Positions 1 through 13,009 of a stretch of DNA of 64,000 nt are shown here, piece by piece (position 1 is the first letter of the stretch; every line of letters begins with the position of its first letter). A program made the translations under genes and the position numbers. The notes beneath the pieces were generated by a model. That model ran no database searches. It was not told the origin of the DNA and saw only the letters and a list, made by a program, of their open reading frames with translations. The stretch is from Meandrina meandrites (Eukaryota; Cnidaria; Anthozoa; Scleractinia; Meandrinidae): positions 32,505,439-32,569,438 of the forward strand of contig OY855911.1 in NCBI GenBank assembly GCA_963693305.1, read 5' to 3'.

Positions 1-38
1 CCCCCCCCCCCTGCCTACGGCCCTGGGAAACTTTTCAT

Positions 39-3000
39 TTAATCGTATTCACCTGTAGCTGGTCTTCTTAAAGATGGCGCTTTACTACCACAGCTAACAG
101 AACTGCCTCCTTCTCCTCCCAAATCACGCTTTATGTCCGTGGGCTTTGTCAGCCCTGTCCCCCTGTGTTCCGCTCCGTACTGCTCTGTAGTTTTGTCGTT
201 AACTTGCACCTGCGTAGAAGCCAGCCCAGACTGCAAACTAGTTTGGCAGGCATTTTGAAGCATAGAATATGGTACTCCCAGAGCCATTGCCGCGTTCATG
301 TTAACGAACGCTTGAGGGTTGATGAATGGAAATGGGAATCTTAATTGCTGCGGCACGGTGGGGGAGGCGGATTGAGGGTCACTGGTAGCCCCTGCTTGTG
401 AAGACTGAGGTTGTCCTGATGGTGGGCGTGGCACTTGAACGTTCCCCTCCGCCGTCATTCTTGGTAAGCCATTTAGCTGAGCCTGCGTTGGTAAGTACTG
501 ACCCAGCGGTGACACCCCACCTGCTAGATCTGTCTTCATGTAATGTGGCAGCATTGGTTGGTTCATCACGAGCCCTCCACCTAGCTGATTCTGCATACTG
601 TTAGAGGGCCCAGGCATCATTGGAAATGGTATTCCACCAGCGGCAGCCGCCATCAGACTTGCATTAGCTGCAATGTTAGCCGGGTTGAGAAATGGGAAAA
701 CATTTGGAAGGAAAGGAAAACCTGGTACTGCTTGGAATCCATTTGTAGCTCCCGCTGGATGTGATGTACTGGAAGCTACGGTGTTTGGCTGTGGAGTCGC
801 GGCAGGAGTTTGTAGAGTTTTGCCAAGCGATGGATTCGTAGAATTTTGTGAAGTTGCTGACAATGTTTGAGGAATTGTAACAGCAGGTGCAGAACTCTGA
901 GGGAGTGCTGCCAAAGTTTGTGCGATCAGATTGGCTGGCAGCGCTGATGGCATCTGACTTGCATAATTAACTGGCAAACTTGAAGAATGCTGAGAATTTT
1001 GTGGAACATTTTGCAGTTTTGCGCCAGCCGAGAGATTGCCTAGAGGCGGCAAGGTAGCAGCTGACTGTATGAGGGAGTTAGCAGCTGGCAATCCGAAAGG
1101 AAACTGAGACTGATCTGCAATCACGTACACAGTTGGACCTGTAGCGTTACTGTCTACAGTTGATGCTTCCTTTGATGTGGATTTATCACACAAGACAGTC
1201 GATCCATCTTTGTTAACTTCTCCTGGATCACCACTTAAAGTTTTCAAATGACCGCTTGAATGAATTTGTAGATCATTAGCTTTGTTCCTCTCGGGTATCT
1301 CTTGACTCGATGAGAACCGGTCTTCTAGAGATGACTGTGACTCCAGGAAAGTTATGTCGCTCCTCGAAGACTGGCTTAAATTCTCAAGTTTATCCAAGGC
1401 TAGATCACACTGATTCGCATCTTTACTAAACCCTGCTGCACCAGCACTGATCGTACTGTCAAACTTCACCCTATCTCCTGCATCAATGGGTTGCTGCGTT
1501 GTATATGTCTCATCAGATTCTGGTTCACAGCTGGCAGATGATTCTGGTTGTGAAGGATGGAAGCAGTTCATCGATTCGTCACAGTTAGAAGCGTTGAATG
1601 ATTGCCAAGTGTTGTCCCCAGGATGACTATGTTCCAAAGCATCGGGAAGCTCTTCACAAGACGCAGCAGGCGCGATGTGTTTTTCTGTAAGGTTACACGT
1701 AAGACTGTACTTATCAGCCCTCTCAAAATCACTCTGATCTTGAGAAGTAGAACTATTTTCGACAGATTTTTGGCTCTTCCTGTTGTCGACAGATACAGGA
1801 TGGGAGTACATGCAGTGCTTTCCCAAACAACAGTTCTTCCCATACGGACAACAGTCCAACGCTTGGGAATCTTGGCCTCTGGAGATCTGCGGCAATTGCA
1901 TGTTTGACTTGGCCACCGCTATGTCATCTTCACCGCTACTTGTAAATTCTTCACGCGGAAGGCCATCACACTCGGTCTTGTCCAGCTGCTCTGAAGCCTC
2001 TTCCTCATCATTAGACGCATATTCACAACAGAGGTTTGACACTTGCTCGCTTTCTTGCCACTCATCCTCACTATCAGGGGCAACTTCACATTCTTCAACC
2101 TCACTTGATGCTGGCTTGCACCCCACAGGGATCCCCAGAGGTGGAAAACTGTCAGGACCCGTGACAGTAGCTGTTGCGCTCTGATTCTCCTTCGCGCCAG
2201 TGGTTTGCTGAAGTTGTTGCTCAATGTGAAATGTTTCCTCCATTTGTTTTTCCAACATGTTGATCTCTCTGTCAAGAACAATACGTTAACAGACAATAAG
2301 AATTGGTCCTTTTGGAAACCAATTTTATTTTCGTTTGGCATTTCCTAATAAATAAAAGTATTTGCATGAGGATTTATGTTACAGAATAATTTTCCAAATT
2401 TCAAGGAGTCCATACTAAGTTTTCACAATTGAGTTCAATATTTTCCCTTTTTTTCAGTCCAATTAATTTCTATCCTCGCCATGATCGTTTATGATCCGCA
2501 TCTACTGATCCTCGTCGTTTTATAAACCGTTAGCTGGTTACAAGAATTCAACATCTAGAAATCACGTTGGAATTGGTAACAAAGGACAACTCCCAAATGG
2601 GATAATAATTAACAATTATTCACTAAAGTGGAGGTGAATAGTACTTTGCTAATCGCCTCCGAGTTAACCAATTAGCGCGCGCAGATAGCACTATTCACTT
2701 GTGTGGTATATACTAACTAAGAATATTCAGTCCAACCTGAATCACCAACTATAATTTGATGCACACTTCGATCTAAATAGTAACATTGAACTTTAAATAA
2801 TATTCGCTCTGGATAAAAAATAATTTTTAACAAGGTTAAAAAGTTATTCCAAAAGGAAACGTTGAAAGAAAAAACCCCGAACGTTTTCGACTTACTTAAT
2901 AAATGATCGTCCACACACGTATTATTTATATCTGTAGGTTATACCCAATGGGGTTATTTATAAGCCTTCAGCGATCCTGCGCTTGTGAAAAGGTTGCACT

Positions 3001-6000
3001 GTACAATGAATTCGCCAGTTGAAATAATGAGATGCATTTTCGCGTAGATGGTGGGCGGGTTCAATTCAGTAGACTGCAAAACAGTCGTTATATCCCTGAA
3101 GTTATGTCTCGTACCTTTGTTGTGCATCAATTTCTGCTTGCTTCCTGCTCAGTTCCAAAGCCATTTGTAGCTGTAGTTCTTCATCATTTTGATTACATGG
3201 CTGTAGTTCTGCTAGGAATTGCTGTTTCTCTTGCCTCTTCTGCCAGATGTTAGCACCATAAGTTGGTCTCGGTGCAGTCACGGGTTTCTGGTTTTCAAAC
3301 CATCCTCTTCCAGTTTGCTGTACAAAACAAAATGAATTACTTCAAAAAAATAAGTTTACTGCATGAAGAACTTCATTTCATGATGCAACCGTCTCCCCCC
3401 TGCCCTCCCCCTTACAAACTTAATTAAACAACGCAGCGACGCAGGCTAGGGCCTGGGTGGTGGAGTAGGCTGACTGACTAGTCTGTCTGTCTGCACGTGT
3501 GTATACCTTCTCTGGTACATTCTTGTGGCTGGTCAGCGTTGAGTCCTGAGCACGAGCCCTCATCATCCTTGGACTAGTGTAACGCGGCAATCTTCCTGTC
3601 ACGTCATCCTGTCTTCTGGTGGTTTCGGGTTTCATAGTGACATGTCTTACAGTATCCTGTACAGCAAAGTGTGATGCTGATTTCTGCTCATCAACAGTAG
3701 TTTTCATGAAACCATTCTTCTGGTTAGAGTCTGTTTCTTTGTCAATCTGCTGTCTTGATTTCTGAAAAAGTGAGAGCAATTTCCCAGGGTTAAAATAGAG
3801 AGAGATGGTTCTCTCTACAACTCCACGAGGCTATTAAAATAAAATTCAGGCCTAATTCAAGATGTCTGGTTGATAGCGCAAATGTTTTATTCTTCTACCG
3901 TTCTTCAACTAAACAGTACAGCAGTGTGTTAAATATGGGCTAGCAGAGAAGTTTAAGGCTGGTAGATGAGGTATTGATTTATAGTAAGAGATGCCTAACG
4001 CTGCTAACACTAGTGAAATTTCGGGTCGCCCACTACCTCTCGGAACGAGTTACGTCATTGGCTCTTAAAACAATAGATAGCAGGTCATAACAATGCCCCT
4101 AGCCCTGAATAACAATAGAGGTAGTGTTTACAGCGGGCGAATAAAAAATAGAGGTTCCAGAGAGGTAGTGTTTTACTGGAAATTTCATCAGTAAGTCTAT
4201 AATTTGACATACTACAAGTCCTACAGAAGAAACCATATTGCGTACAACAGCTTACATTACTGAAGACTAATTACTGCAACAGCAAAATGATTGGTAGTAA
4301 AGTGAAAGATAATGGGGTAGAGAGGTGGCAGAGAGGGGAGGGGAGGGGAGGGAGGGGGAGCACTAGACATAGTTATTTGAGGTTTCAGTTCTAGCTGTCT
4401 CATGTGAGGGTTGTTGTTGGTTTCATCATGCTACCAAGAGTTGTTCAGGCTACCAGTTTTCCAGTCTGTCAGGCTCATAAGCCAACACCGGCAATAGTTA
4501 ATTAGCTGGTGACCTGACTTGATAACTCTATGGATTCTTTAGGTTTTCCTACTCTGAACAGTTTCAACAAATACTCAATGCAGCCAAAAAAAAAAAAAAA
4601 AAACAAACAATAAATAAATAAATAAATACAGATTACACTACAAGACATACATTCCTATTCTTCTTCTTTCTTGCATTTCTCTTGTTAGAGCCAACTTCTG
4701 CGTGTTCTTTAACATATTTTTCTTTACCAGCAACTCCAGTCTGAGTGGAACTGTGAAGTGAAATAAGTATCATCTCATTTCATGAATTCATGATCAATAA
4801 ATCTCTAATCGTGCAACCACACGCTACCTTTTCTGCTGATGAAACTCTTTGGTTTTAGCATCTCTTGACAAACCCTGAAATGAGACACAAAAGTAATCAT
4901 TACATATAACAACTTGATTACAGTCTGCAAGAAGGCCATCTGGTTTGGGCTGGGAACTCACACAACGTTCCAAACATGAAAATGCCCTTTCTTGTTATTG
5001 CTTGCCATACACTTTTTTAACATTAATTAATTGGTAACATTTTTCTCGAAGACTCAAGAGGGTTATTTTTTTTCCACAGGTAAAACAAAAGAAAGAAGCA
5101 ATTAGGTGGGAAGTGAATATAACATCCTCTTCAAGACTAGTAGATGGTTGTGTTTATTCTTAAAACCTGTATTCTTGGCAAGCTATTGACATTGTAAAAA
5201 CACATATTCCAGTGATAAAATATTAACTATTGCCTCTAGGTTTGTGTTTCCATTTTTTACCTTTTTTCCTTGTTCCTTTGGATTTGTTTGGTTTATTTGA
5301 GCTGCTATTTCTGATATTTCCTGTTTAATAATAAAAACAAATACCAAGGGTTTTACTTATTTAATGCTAGGTGATGCAATAAAAGGAAAAGGTACAGAAG
5401 TTGCATTTGATTTGGATCTCACCCTTTCTCTTTTCCATTGTTCCAGTTTAAGCTGTTTATTACTCTTTAACTTTGGCTAAAATGAGACAACCAAAAAAAC
5501 TTTCAGTAAAAGAGCAGCAACTCCTGAAGATAATTCCCATAGTAGTTAATCACTGCTTGCATTTCCCAGCAGTAGTCATTTACATATACATTTACAGTCA
5601 AGCGGGTCGAACCGTAGCCACCCAACTAAGTTTTTGACATCTTTTTGACAAGTTTTTGATTAGTTGAACAACTGTCCATATGAAGGATCTGTGAAACGTT
5701 CAGTTTCAACCAGTTTTACAAACCCAGAAGACTTGAAATTAAAAGTAAGGTCTCACTTAAGTCTTTAAAATGCACTTCCTCTGCGAAAAGTTAAGTTTGA
5801 CCAAATTTTTGTCGGCATAAAATTTATCGACAGTTGAACTTCGCATAATCACCCATGCGAAACATTGTTTGAAACCCTTTCAAACTCTGATGTTTGATGA
5901 CAAATCATGCAACGGTCGATACCCTGCCTTCCAATTTTCAAGGCTTCTGATTGGTAGTTTAAAGCAACCAAAAACCACACAACTCATCAAAGTAATCAAA

Positions 6001-8795
6001 CACTTGTTTAAAACTTTGTCGGCGCTTGACTGTAAATATGGGTACAGCTAAAAGGGAGAGGCACCATAAAAGTTCAGTCCAGCTTGCACAAGTACACTAG
6101 CCAGGCTTAAACCCTAAAGCTGAATTATTATACATCTGGGCCTGGTTGCTCAAAGCATGATTCTAAACCTAATCCTGGATAAGCATGAATTTTTCACACA
6201 ACTTTTCAGTGAGGTTTTCTGTTTATATTTTCTATCCTCCAGTTTTGACATTGACTAATCTCAAACTCCACAATACACAAGCAATAAAAACACTTTTGTA
6301 CAAGAGAAATTGAGCCCTCGATCAACTTTTAATCCTGGGTAAGTGTTAATTGGCTTTTAAACAACCTGGCCCTGAAGTCTGGTACAAACCACCAGAACAC
6401 ACAAGTATCAAACAAAACTCCACACTATAGTGACAAGCGCTCAAATGCTGCGACCAGTGACAAAACTCTAATTCTTAAGCTTACGCAAATTAAAAGACTG
6501 GCCACTAAGGGAATAACAACAAATATTTGCAGATTGATACATATACCGTATTACTTTTATTATACTTTACTATTGATTAAAAACAACATTTAATATTAAA
6601 TTTTTCTTTCTTTTACCTTATGTCCCTTGGTTGCTTTCTGTTCAGGTTTGCTGTTTGACTGGTTCCTCTCCTTTTTAAAACAATATTTGCTTGATGTTAG
6701 CAAACTCTAATACTGACAAATTATGCACAGCAATATTTTCCTCAATGCCCACAGTATTTTAGCCTGGGAACGCAGACGAAGAGTGATGACCGGAAATACC
6801 TCTGCGTTCACAGGCTAGCAGTTTATCAGCTTTTCTCTTACTAAAACTGTGTGCTTCTTGAAATGGAATATCCAAGCTTAGGGTAAATATATGTGTATGG
6901 TTATAAAGGCTGTGCTCTAAGAAAAATTACAAGGAGCCCAAAAGTTCCAAACTATGAGATCCAGGGTGCCCAGCATAAAGCTTATATGAAAGAAATAAGA
7001 TTATCTGGTCGCCCAAATCCAAACGTTAGTCGCCTGAGGCACCCGGGCACCCTTAGAGCACAGCCCTTCTATGTGATCCAGGGCACCCAGCATAAAGCTT
7101 ATATGAAAGAAATAAGATTATCTGGTCGCCCAAAGGCAAAAGGTAGTCACCTGAGGCACCTGGGTGCCCTTAGAGCAAAGCCCTGGTTATGAATCCAGAG
7201 GACATCATTGTGTTTATTGTGATTAAATAGTAAAAAGTTTAAAGAAAACAACTTGTTGTTTTTCCCTGTCTTTAAGAATTTGTTTTGTCTAATAGAAGTA
7301 CAGTATCAATCTGTAGCAAGAACAACAAGTTAGCCTTTCCTGTTTTGTACTGTTAACAAGGTAGAAGAGCTTACATCACAGAATTTCTTTTTGTTTGCCT
7401 CTCTCTGTTCCTTGAGATTTGCAAAGCTTGTGAACTGCGCCATCTAGGTAGGTATTTATAACAACAAACCCGCAATAAGTATTAACAAAATATCATGAAA
7501 TAAAAGTTTTGAACTTACAGTAAACACAAGGATGTTAATAATAATTATTAGTAGAAACTTAGTTGTGTAATTGGTTCTCCCACTGTTCTCTATTTGCTGA
7601 TAGAACATGCACACTGCTCTTTCAAGGACAATTTTTAGAGTTTCTATTTAAATAATTATTAAACTACTTGTTCTTGTTTGCTATGAGCGATAGTCAACTC
7701 GGCTGCCCCTCAGTGACTATTCAATGCATGCTATCAGGAGAAGTTATGAACTTGAAACCAAGCCTGGTCAGGATGTTTACCTCTTCTTCTGTAAATTTGC
7801 ACTGCTCTTCCTGCTCCTGCAATTCACAACACAATCAACGAATCATATTTATTCCAGAAATGGAAAATGAGATCATCATGCAATGTACCGGTAAGTACAG
7901 TGTAAGTTGTTGTTGGGCTACTGGTCTGAGTTTTTTAAATCTAGTTTGGAAAATGATGAAGAAATAATTTCAATAGCCCAAGGACTGTCTGTCTACTGTC
8001 TTGACTGTCTTTGTGGCTGTTGTTTATGCTCATCATGCAACATCCCTCCCAAGGGAGCATAATTTATGTGACAACATCAAACAACAGCTGCAAAGAAGAC
8101 TAAATGAAGGCAAATTTAAAATAATTATTCTCTGCAAGTTCATGTTTAATCCAACCCATTCCAGCACAGGTATATACATACCTTTGCTAAAGAAGCCAGA
8201 AAATCATCATCATCATTTTCTCCCGCCCTATAAAAGAGGATGCAGACAAAGTATTCCCCAGTTAGCTTCACAAACACAAAGTCTTACTTGTAAGCTGGGT
8301 TACTAAATAATTGGAAAGCATTTTGGAAAACATTACATTTTTTTCCATTCTAACATATGAATGAAATTAATGCTACACAATAAACAGTTGTTTGCAAAGA
8401 GCCTCTTATTTCAGATCATAACATTATTTAAAAGTACTCAATTCATGGCTAATCTGTTTAGAGGGTATTCATAGCATTACAACTTTAACACTTAGAAGAA
8501 CATATACAATAGATTTAATTAGCACAATCATGTATAATAATGAATTTTCTTTAACTTTAATTAATTTATATTGTAAATGTATATCGGTTGTAAGCCCCCT
8601 CCCCCTGCTTAAAGGCCCATCTACTTGGAAACAAAAAAATTCATATGGTATTAAGCCCCCCCCCCCCCCCCCCTGGATAGCAGTACTGAACAGGGCTAAA
8701 TATTGCTTTATTTTGTCTTTTTAGCTTAAAAGGGTATCAACATGATCAATCAACACTGCACTAGCTCGTTTCAAAATGTGTTTTTTTTTTATTGT

Positions 8796-8827
<32 letters not shown>

Positions 8828-11800
8828 CCCCCCACGGAAGGGATTTGCCCTATGACCCCCCCCCCCCCCCACCCCTCTGGAAATTCCAGTTTAGCTTCAT
8901 ATATTGCTTTAAATTTTTGGGTCTTTGAGACCCCTCCTCCTCCCCGGAATTTCCAATCCCTTCTGTGGGGGGAGTATGGATATTTTCTGAAAAAACACAT
9001 TCTGCTTATAACCAGAATTTTACAGTACTTTCACAATTTAATTATTAGTATAAAAATGTGCATACCTTCCACATTTGTAACACTTGCAACGGACTAAAGA
9101 AGAGGAAAAAACATAAAACTTACTACAGTTCAGCTGGTACATGCGCATTTGATTTGTTCATTTATTTTGAAATTGGTTCTTGACATACATGAGCAACCAT
9201 TTTGAACCTTCCAGGTAGCAAAGTAACATGCCACTAAAAAAAAATTATTTCTGGCCTCAAACAATTTACAAAATTATAAACCTTGTTTGTCAGTTGGAGA
9301 GTGCATGGCTAAGCTTGATCTCTTAACTCATCATGACCAGCCATTGCATCTTATTATCAGCTTAATCTTGGTTCTTCCCATCAGACTTCAAATTATTGTT
9401 ATAGCTCAAATGGATACAGCTATTTTGAGAAAGGTTGTCGGAAAAAAAAACATCAAAGTGCACGCGACGAGACCGAAAGGTGGTCTGGGTATTCACTGGA
9501 ATTTTGCACATTGGCCTAGAGGAAATTTACAAGTTTGTATTTTTGCACGTGTAGAATTTGTTTTTCCTCTCAGGAGGCCTTTATCTGTAGCTTTACTTTT
9601 ACTGTCGCATGTCTTTGAGTGAGGAAAAATTCTTCTAAACTTCAGAGGGTCTAAACGTACCTTGTTTCTACATGTCTGAAAAGAAAGAAAACCTGAAATT
9701 CGCGCTTATGTTGTTGTTATATCTCATTAGTATTCAACACGTGCAGTAGCTCAATACGTCTACCCATACTACCTTTAGGGATTGGCTTGTGCAGTTTTAT
9801 GCTTTTTTTCCGACAACGTTTCTCGAAATAGCTGTATACAATGTGTATTTTTAGAAATATTACCTCTCGACAAGATCTCATCTCTGAACAAAAAGAAGAA
9901 AAACTGAAACAAAACATATACATTCAAATTAGAATAAGAGCTTCTCTATCTTAATTTTTATATATTAATTAATAATAATAATAATGATAATAATAATAAT
10001 CATAATACTATTCAAGTGTCAATGTATTTAGATTTACAGCTAATGAGAGACACTGATACCTAGGTAGTTTGATTATCAAAATTATAAATAAAGAAATTTA
10101 AAATAACTAAGAGTTTTTATGCACAAATAATCCTAACACTAAAATAACTAAGGAATATGTGTTACAGTACACATCAGCTAGTGAGTCTGGACAAATCAAC
10201 TTTTCTGATCTTGCTCTTGAACGAGTCAAGCCTCTCATGACAAGTGTATTAAATTTACGAGTTTGAGTTGAAAATTTTGAGTTTGAGTTAGAAATTTCGA
10301 GTTCAAGTTAGAATTTCGATTTTGAGTTAAAATTTCGAGTTGTAGTTAAAAGGAAGTGCCTGAAAAAAAAGAAAGAAAACGAAAACGAAAAGCACACAAC
10401 ATGGCGTGACATTTTCGCAGTTGGTCACGCATAGTGTCGCCCTTATCAATGTTGTGGTTTAAATTTTTCTTTGGTTTAAAATTTTTCAAACCAGTTTGAT
10501 TTTTAGTTTTCATTGTCTTGTATTGATTATCATAATCTGAAACAAAGGAAAATAAAAATCAAACTGGTTTGAAAAACTTTAAACCAAGGTAAAATTTAAA
10601 CCACAACATCAACAAATGAAAGCTAGCCGCAAGCAAATAGGAGTGGAACTAACCGCACGCAAACAAGAGTGGAACTAGCTGCAAGCAAACCAGAGTGGAG
10701 CTAACCGCAAGCAACTCAATATTTTAACTCAAACTCGAAATTTCTAACTCGAACTCATGAAATCGACAGACCCTCTCATGACGTAATTGTTCTGAAATAT
10801 ATAATTTGAAAAATTGGCAAGACACTGTATTCATGAGTATACTATAATTATGCAATTTTAACTTGGATTTATTTGAAGCATTTCTAAAAATGTCCCTCTT
10901 ACTTGGGTAGATGGTTCAAGGCAATGATAATTCATCCCTAAATGCCTCAATACATTACCGTATTTTCTCTACATGTACATGTAGTTGAAAAGTTTGGCAT
11001 GGTGTAGGTACATGATTGTACATTTGTACTTAGCAAATTTTCAAAACAATAATTCTAATGACGTATGTTTTTTAATTTCACTTACATCTCTCCAGAGTTC
11101 CATGTCATCGTCATCATAAACGTCATCATCGTCACTATCCTCCTCGCCTGACAGAAAAAGATACATTCAAGGGTACATGTATAAATCTTACAACATGAAG
11201 ACAAAACATTAAACATGGAAGAGCAAACAGATGTAAAAAAAGTCAGAGTCAGATTTTTCTTAGCTGTCAGTGACCCTTACCTGTTAACCTTCGATATGCA
11301 TGACCTAGCTCTTGGAATTTTTGGGTTGACAAGGGGTCATCAGGATTCTGTGGAAAATAAATAGAGGAATACAAGCTTCAGCCACACATTACAGTGCTGG
11401 TTGTTGCACCATTGTCACCAGAAAAAGTTTTTGACTAACTTTGGGCTTGTTGTTGACAACTTTCCCGGGGTTTGTTTCCAATTGCCAATCAATATGCAAG
11501 AAGTAAGGTAGGTGGAGCTGACAGTTGCAGAATCTTGAGCTACATTGTAATGTGGAACTTGACAACTTTGCCTCTTGCAAGCAGATCTAGCACTTTGTTT
11601 ACCAGTTCAGAAATCCATTGGAAAGTTATTACTCAAAAATGGTAGAGTACTCGACACAGTAATAGTACACTGGAAGTGTTGAATGCAAGATTAAGAAGTA
11701 TATGGAATATAACAAAATATAACTGAGTTTTCTTTATTAGTTTGGTGTGTGCAAAATTACATTCCTAACAGGAGCACCCACTGGTGGAGTAGTAATATTT

Positions 11801-13009
11801 ACATCTTGAACCATTTGATGCACTCTGTCAGTAAGACATAGACAAACAAATATATTATGATCTTCAAGCTAAGTTTTTGGACATAATAAAGTAGAGGGGC
11901 ATGGACACACTTGCTTAATTCCCCCACCCTTCACCTCTAGATCTTATACTTGGCAACTAAAGAAGAGAAAATTTCTAACATTCAGCATTATCATACATGC
12001 ACATGATGTGAGTACCTTATCAGGGTGACATTGTAGAGCCTTCTTCCTATAAGCGCTCTTGATTTCATCTGCAATGGAAAATAAGCATTTCCATTTATAG
12101 CTGCATGTAGAACATCACAAATTCCTGAATGATCTCATCTGAGACCTAGGCTGCGATGTTCATAGTCTCTTTTATTTTGGTATCACTTAGGGGATCCAGG
12201 GTAGAACACCAATCTTTTTACCTGTTAACTAAGGGTTCCACAAAAAATGAAATTTAACACCATACAATGGCAAGGTCATTATATTGATAGCTCAGAAATT
12301 TTGCTGTCACAACACGGAACAAAAAGTGCAATACGTGTACAACATACTAAACACAACCAGGAGGAGTTTTCATAAACCCCCTTCTCAGGGAGTCCGATTT
12401 GTTAATCACAAGTATGATAACAGACCAAATTGGACTCCACTCAGCCCTGTTACCATTATTTTAACATCGTCCTAGGACATTTTTAAATTATTTATATGCC
12501 GGTATATTTAAATGATGCATAATTAAAATCTCTGTAGTTTCAAATACGTATAACAAAAAAAACACCATTTTTGAAGAGTTTTCGTGTTTTGCATCGCCTA
12601 ATCTGAGAGGTTCTGTTAACTAGAAAAACAACTATAGAACACTTTATAACAACGCAGTTTTGACAATGTCATACTTCAACGATCATGCATGCACATGCAT
12701 AACTAAAGTATTGTGTATGGTAAGCTTCTTGTAAATATTAGTCACGAATGACTGGTTGCTTTCTTCAAAAAGATTTAATCATTACTTTATAAGCTTAAAG
12801 AAATTTGCTTAAAACTAAAAACAAAGAATGGTTTCATATACAAGTTTGATGGATAAGCTTGCGGACGACAAGGAGAGAGTGTGAAATTCCTGTATGGAAG
12901 GAATTCACAGACAAACTGTTAAATCGACAACTTTCTCACACAAATTACCTTCTGTCGCGCCATATGCCAAGCCAAGGACCTCGTAGCACTCTTCTAAAGT
13001 TTTCCCCAT
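39..13009 (-). CDS. J-domain / UIM / CCCH zinc-finger protein, multi-exon
   Basis: Exons read on the minus strand: 12949-13009, 12016-12068, 11281-11347, 11086-11147, 7781-7816, 7375-7443, 6617-6670, 5423-5476, 5261-5320, 4828-4874, 4651-4750, 3507-3761, 3115-3317, 39-2268. All have GT-AG borders and phases that close, giving about 1,116 aa. Two tiny phase-compatible exons (9864-9881 and 9661-9675) may also be used. Residues 8-65 are a J domain with the Hsp70-stimulating HPD at 35-37, followed by an acidic run (SDDDDVYDDDDD), so an Hsp70 co-chaperone role is likely. The middle is lysine-rich and probably helical. The 3115-3317 exon encodes a textbook ubiquitin-interacting motif (EELQLQMALELSRKQ). 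The large last exon carries one CCCH finger (C-x5-C-x5-C-x3-H, within CPYGKNCCLGKHCMYSH) resembling the Regnase-type finger, then a long Q/P/A/N-rich tail. I do not recognise a named ortholog. Exon calls are strong; function is inferred from domains. Confidence 0.85.
4586..4628. repeat. poly-A followed by (AAAT)n
   Basis: A run of about 18 A is followed by AAAC and then AAAT units, inside an intron of the J-domain gene. It looks like the decayed tail of a retroposed element or a simple microsatellite; no body of an element could be assigned. Confidence 0.6.
5590..6037. mobile_element. MITE with ATTTACAGTCAAGCG inverted termini
   Basis: The left end reads ATTTACAGTCAAGCG and the right end CGCTTGACTGTAAAT, a perfect 15-bp inverted repeat about 450 bp apart, in an intron of the J-domain gene. 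No transposase reading frame is visible, so it would be non-autonomous. The class is not certain from the ends alone. Confidence 0.6.
6136..6374. mobile_element. MITE with GGGCCTGGTTG termini
   Basis: The left end GGGCCTGGTTGCTCAAAGC and the reverse complement of the right end (AGGGCCAGGTTGTTTAAAAGC region) are imperfect inverted repeats flanking about 200 bp of non-coding sequence. It lies in an intron of the J-domain gene. Confidence 0.55.
6958..7191. repeat. 117-bp tandem duplication, two copies
   Basis: The block starting GATCCAGGGTGCCCAGCATA at 6958 recurs from 7075 with a few substitutions, giving a 117-bp period and two copies. It lies in an intron. The apparent open frame across it has no other support and is probably accidental. 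Confidence 0.8.
8590..8710. repeat. copy of a TTATAAGCCCC dispersed repeat
   Basis: GTAAGCCCCCTCCCCC, then AAAGGCCCATCTACTTGGAA, then a second TTAAGCCCCC run. The same arrangement occurs at about 18447-18560 and 24278-24455, so this is a dispersed family with C-tracts. There is no coding content. Confidence 0.6.
8794..8999. mobile_element. MITE with C-tract termini, copy 1
   Basis: The ends form an inverted repeat: TGTGGTTCCAGAAAATATCC at the left followed by a C-tract, and a G-tract followed by GGATATTTTCTGAAAAAACA at the right. The same ~200-bp element occurs at 15232-15420, with a diverged copy at about 56640-56850. It is intronic and non-coding; open frames across it come from poly-C and poly-G. 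Confidence 0.75.
9968..10001. repeat. (AAT)n microsatellite
   Basis: About eleven AAT units with one TGA interruption, intronic. Confidence 0.85.
10248..10765. repeat. composite inverted repeat with internal hairpin and 26-bp tandem array
   Basis: The outer left flank (10248-10350) is built of reiterated AAATTTCGAGTT/GAGTTAG units. The outer right flank (10718-10765) carries the reverse complement (AACTCGAAATTTCTAACTCG). Inside are a foldback element at 10451-10607 with arms GTTGTGGTTTAAATTTTT and AAAATTTAAACCACAAC, and a 26-bp tandem array at 10621-10716 with about 3.7 copies of a unit like AACTAACCGCACGCAAACAA plus GAGTGG. It looks like a nested or composite non-autonomous element within an intron. 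Confidence 0.7.

Noticed and set aside
9066..9093. 28-nt candidate exon of the J-domain gene (one frame reads CKCYKCG)
   Set aside because: It has splice-like borders, but its length breaks the phase between the neighbouring exons, which join cleanly without it.
8761..9097. Glycine/proline-rich open frames on both strands
   Set aside because: They are produced by poly-C and poly-G tracts within the inverted-repeat element at 8794-8999.
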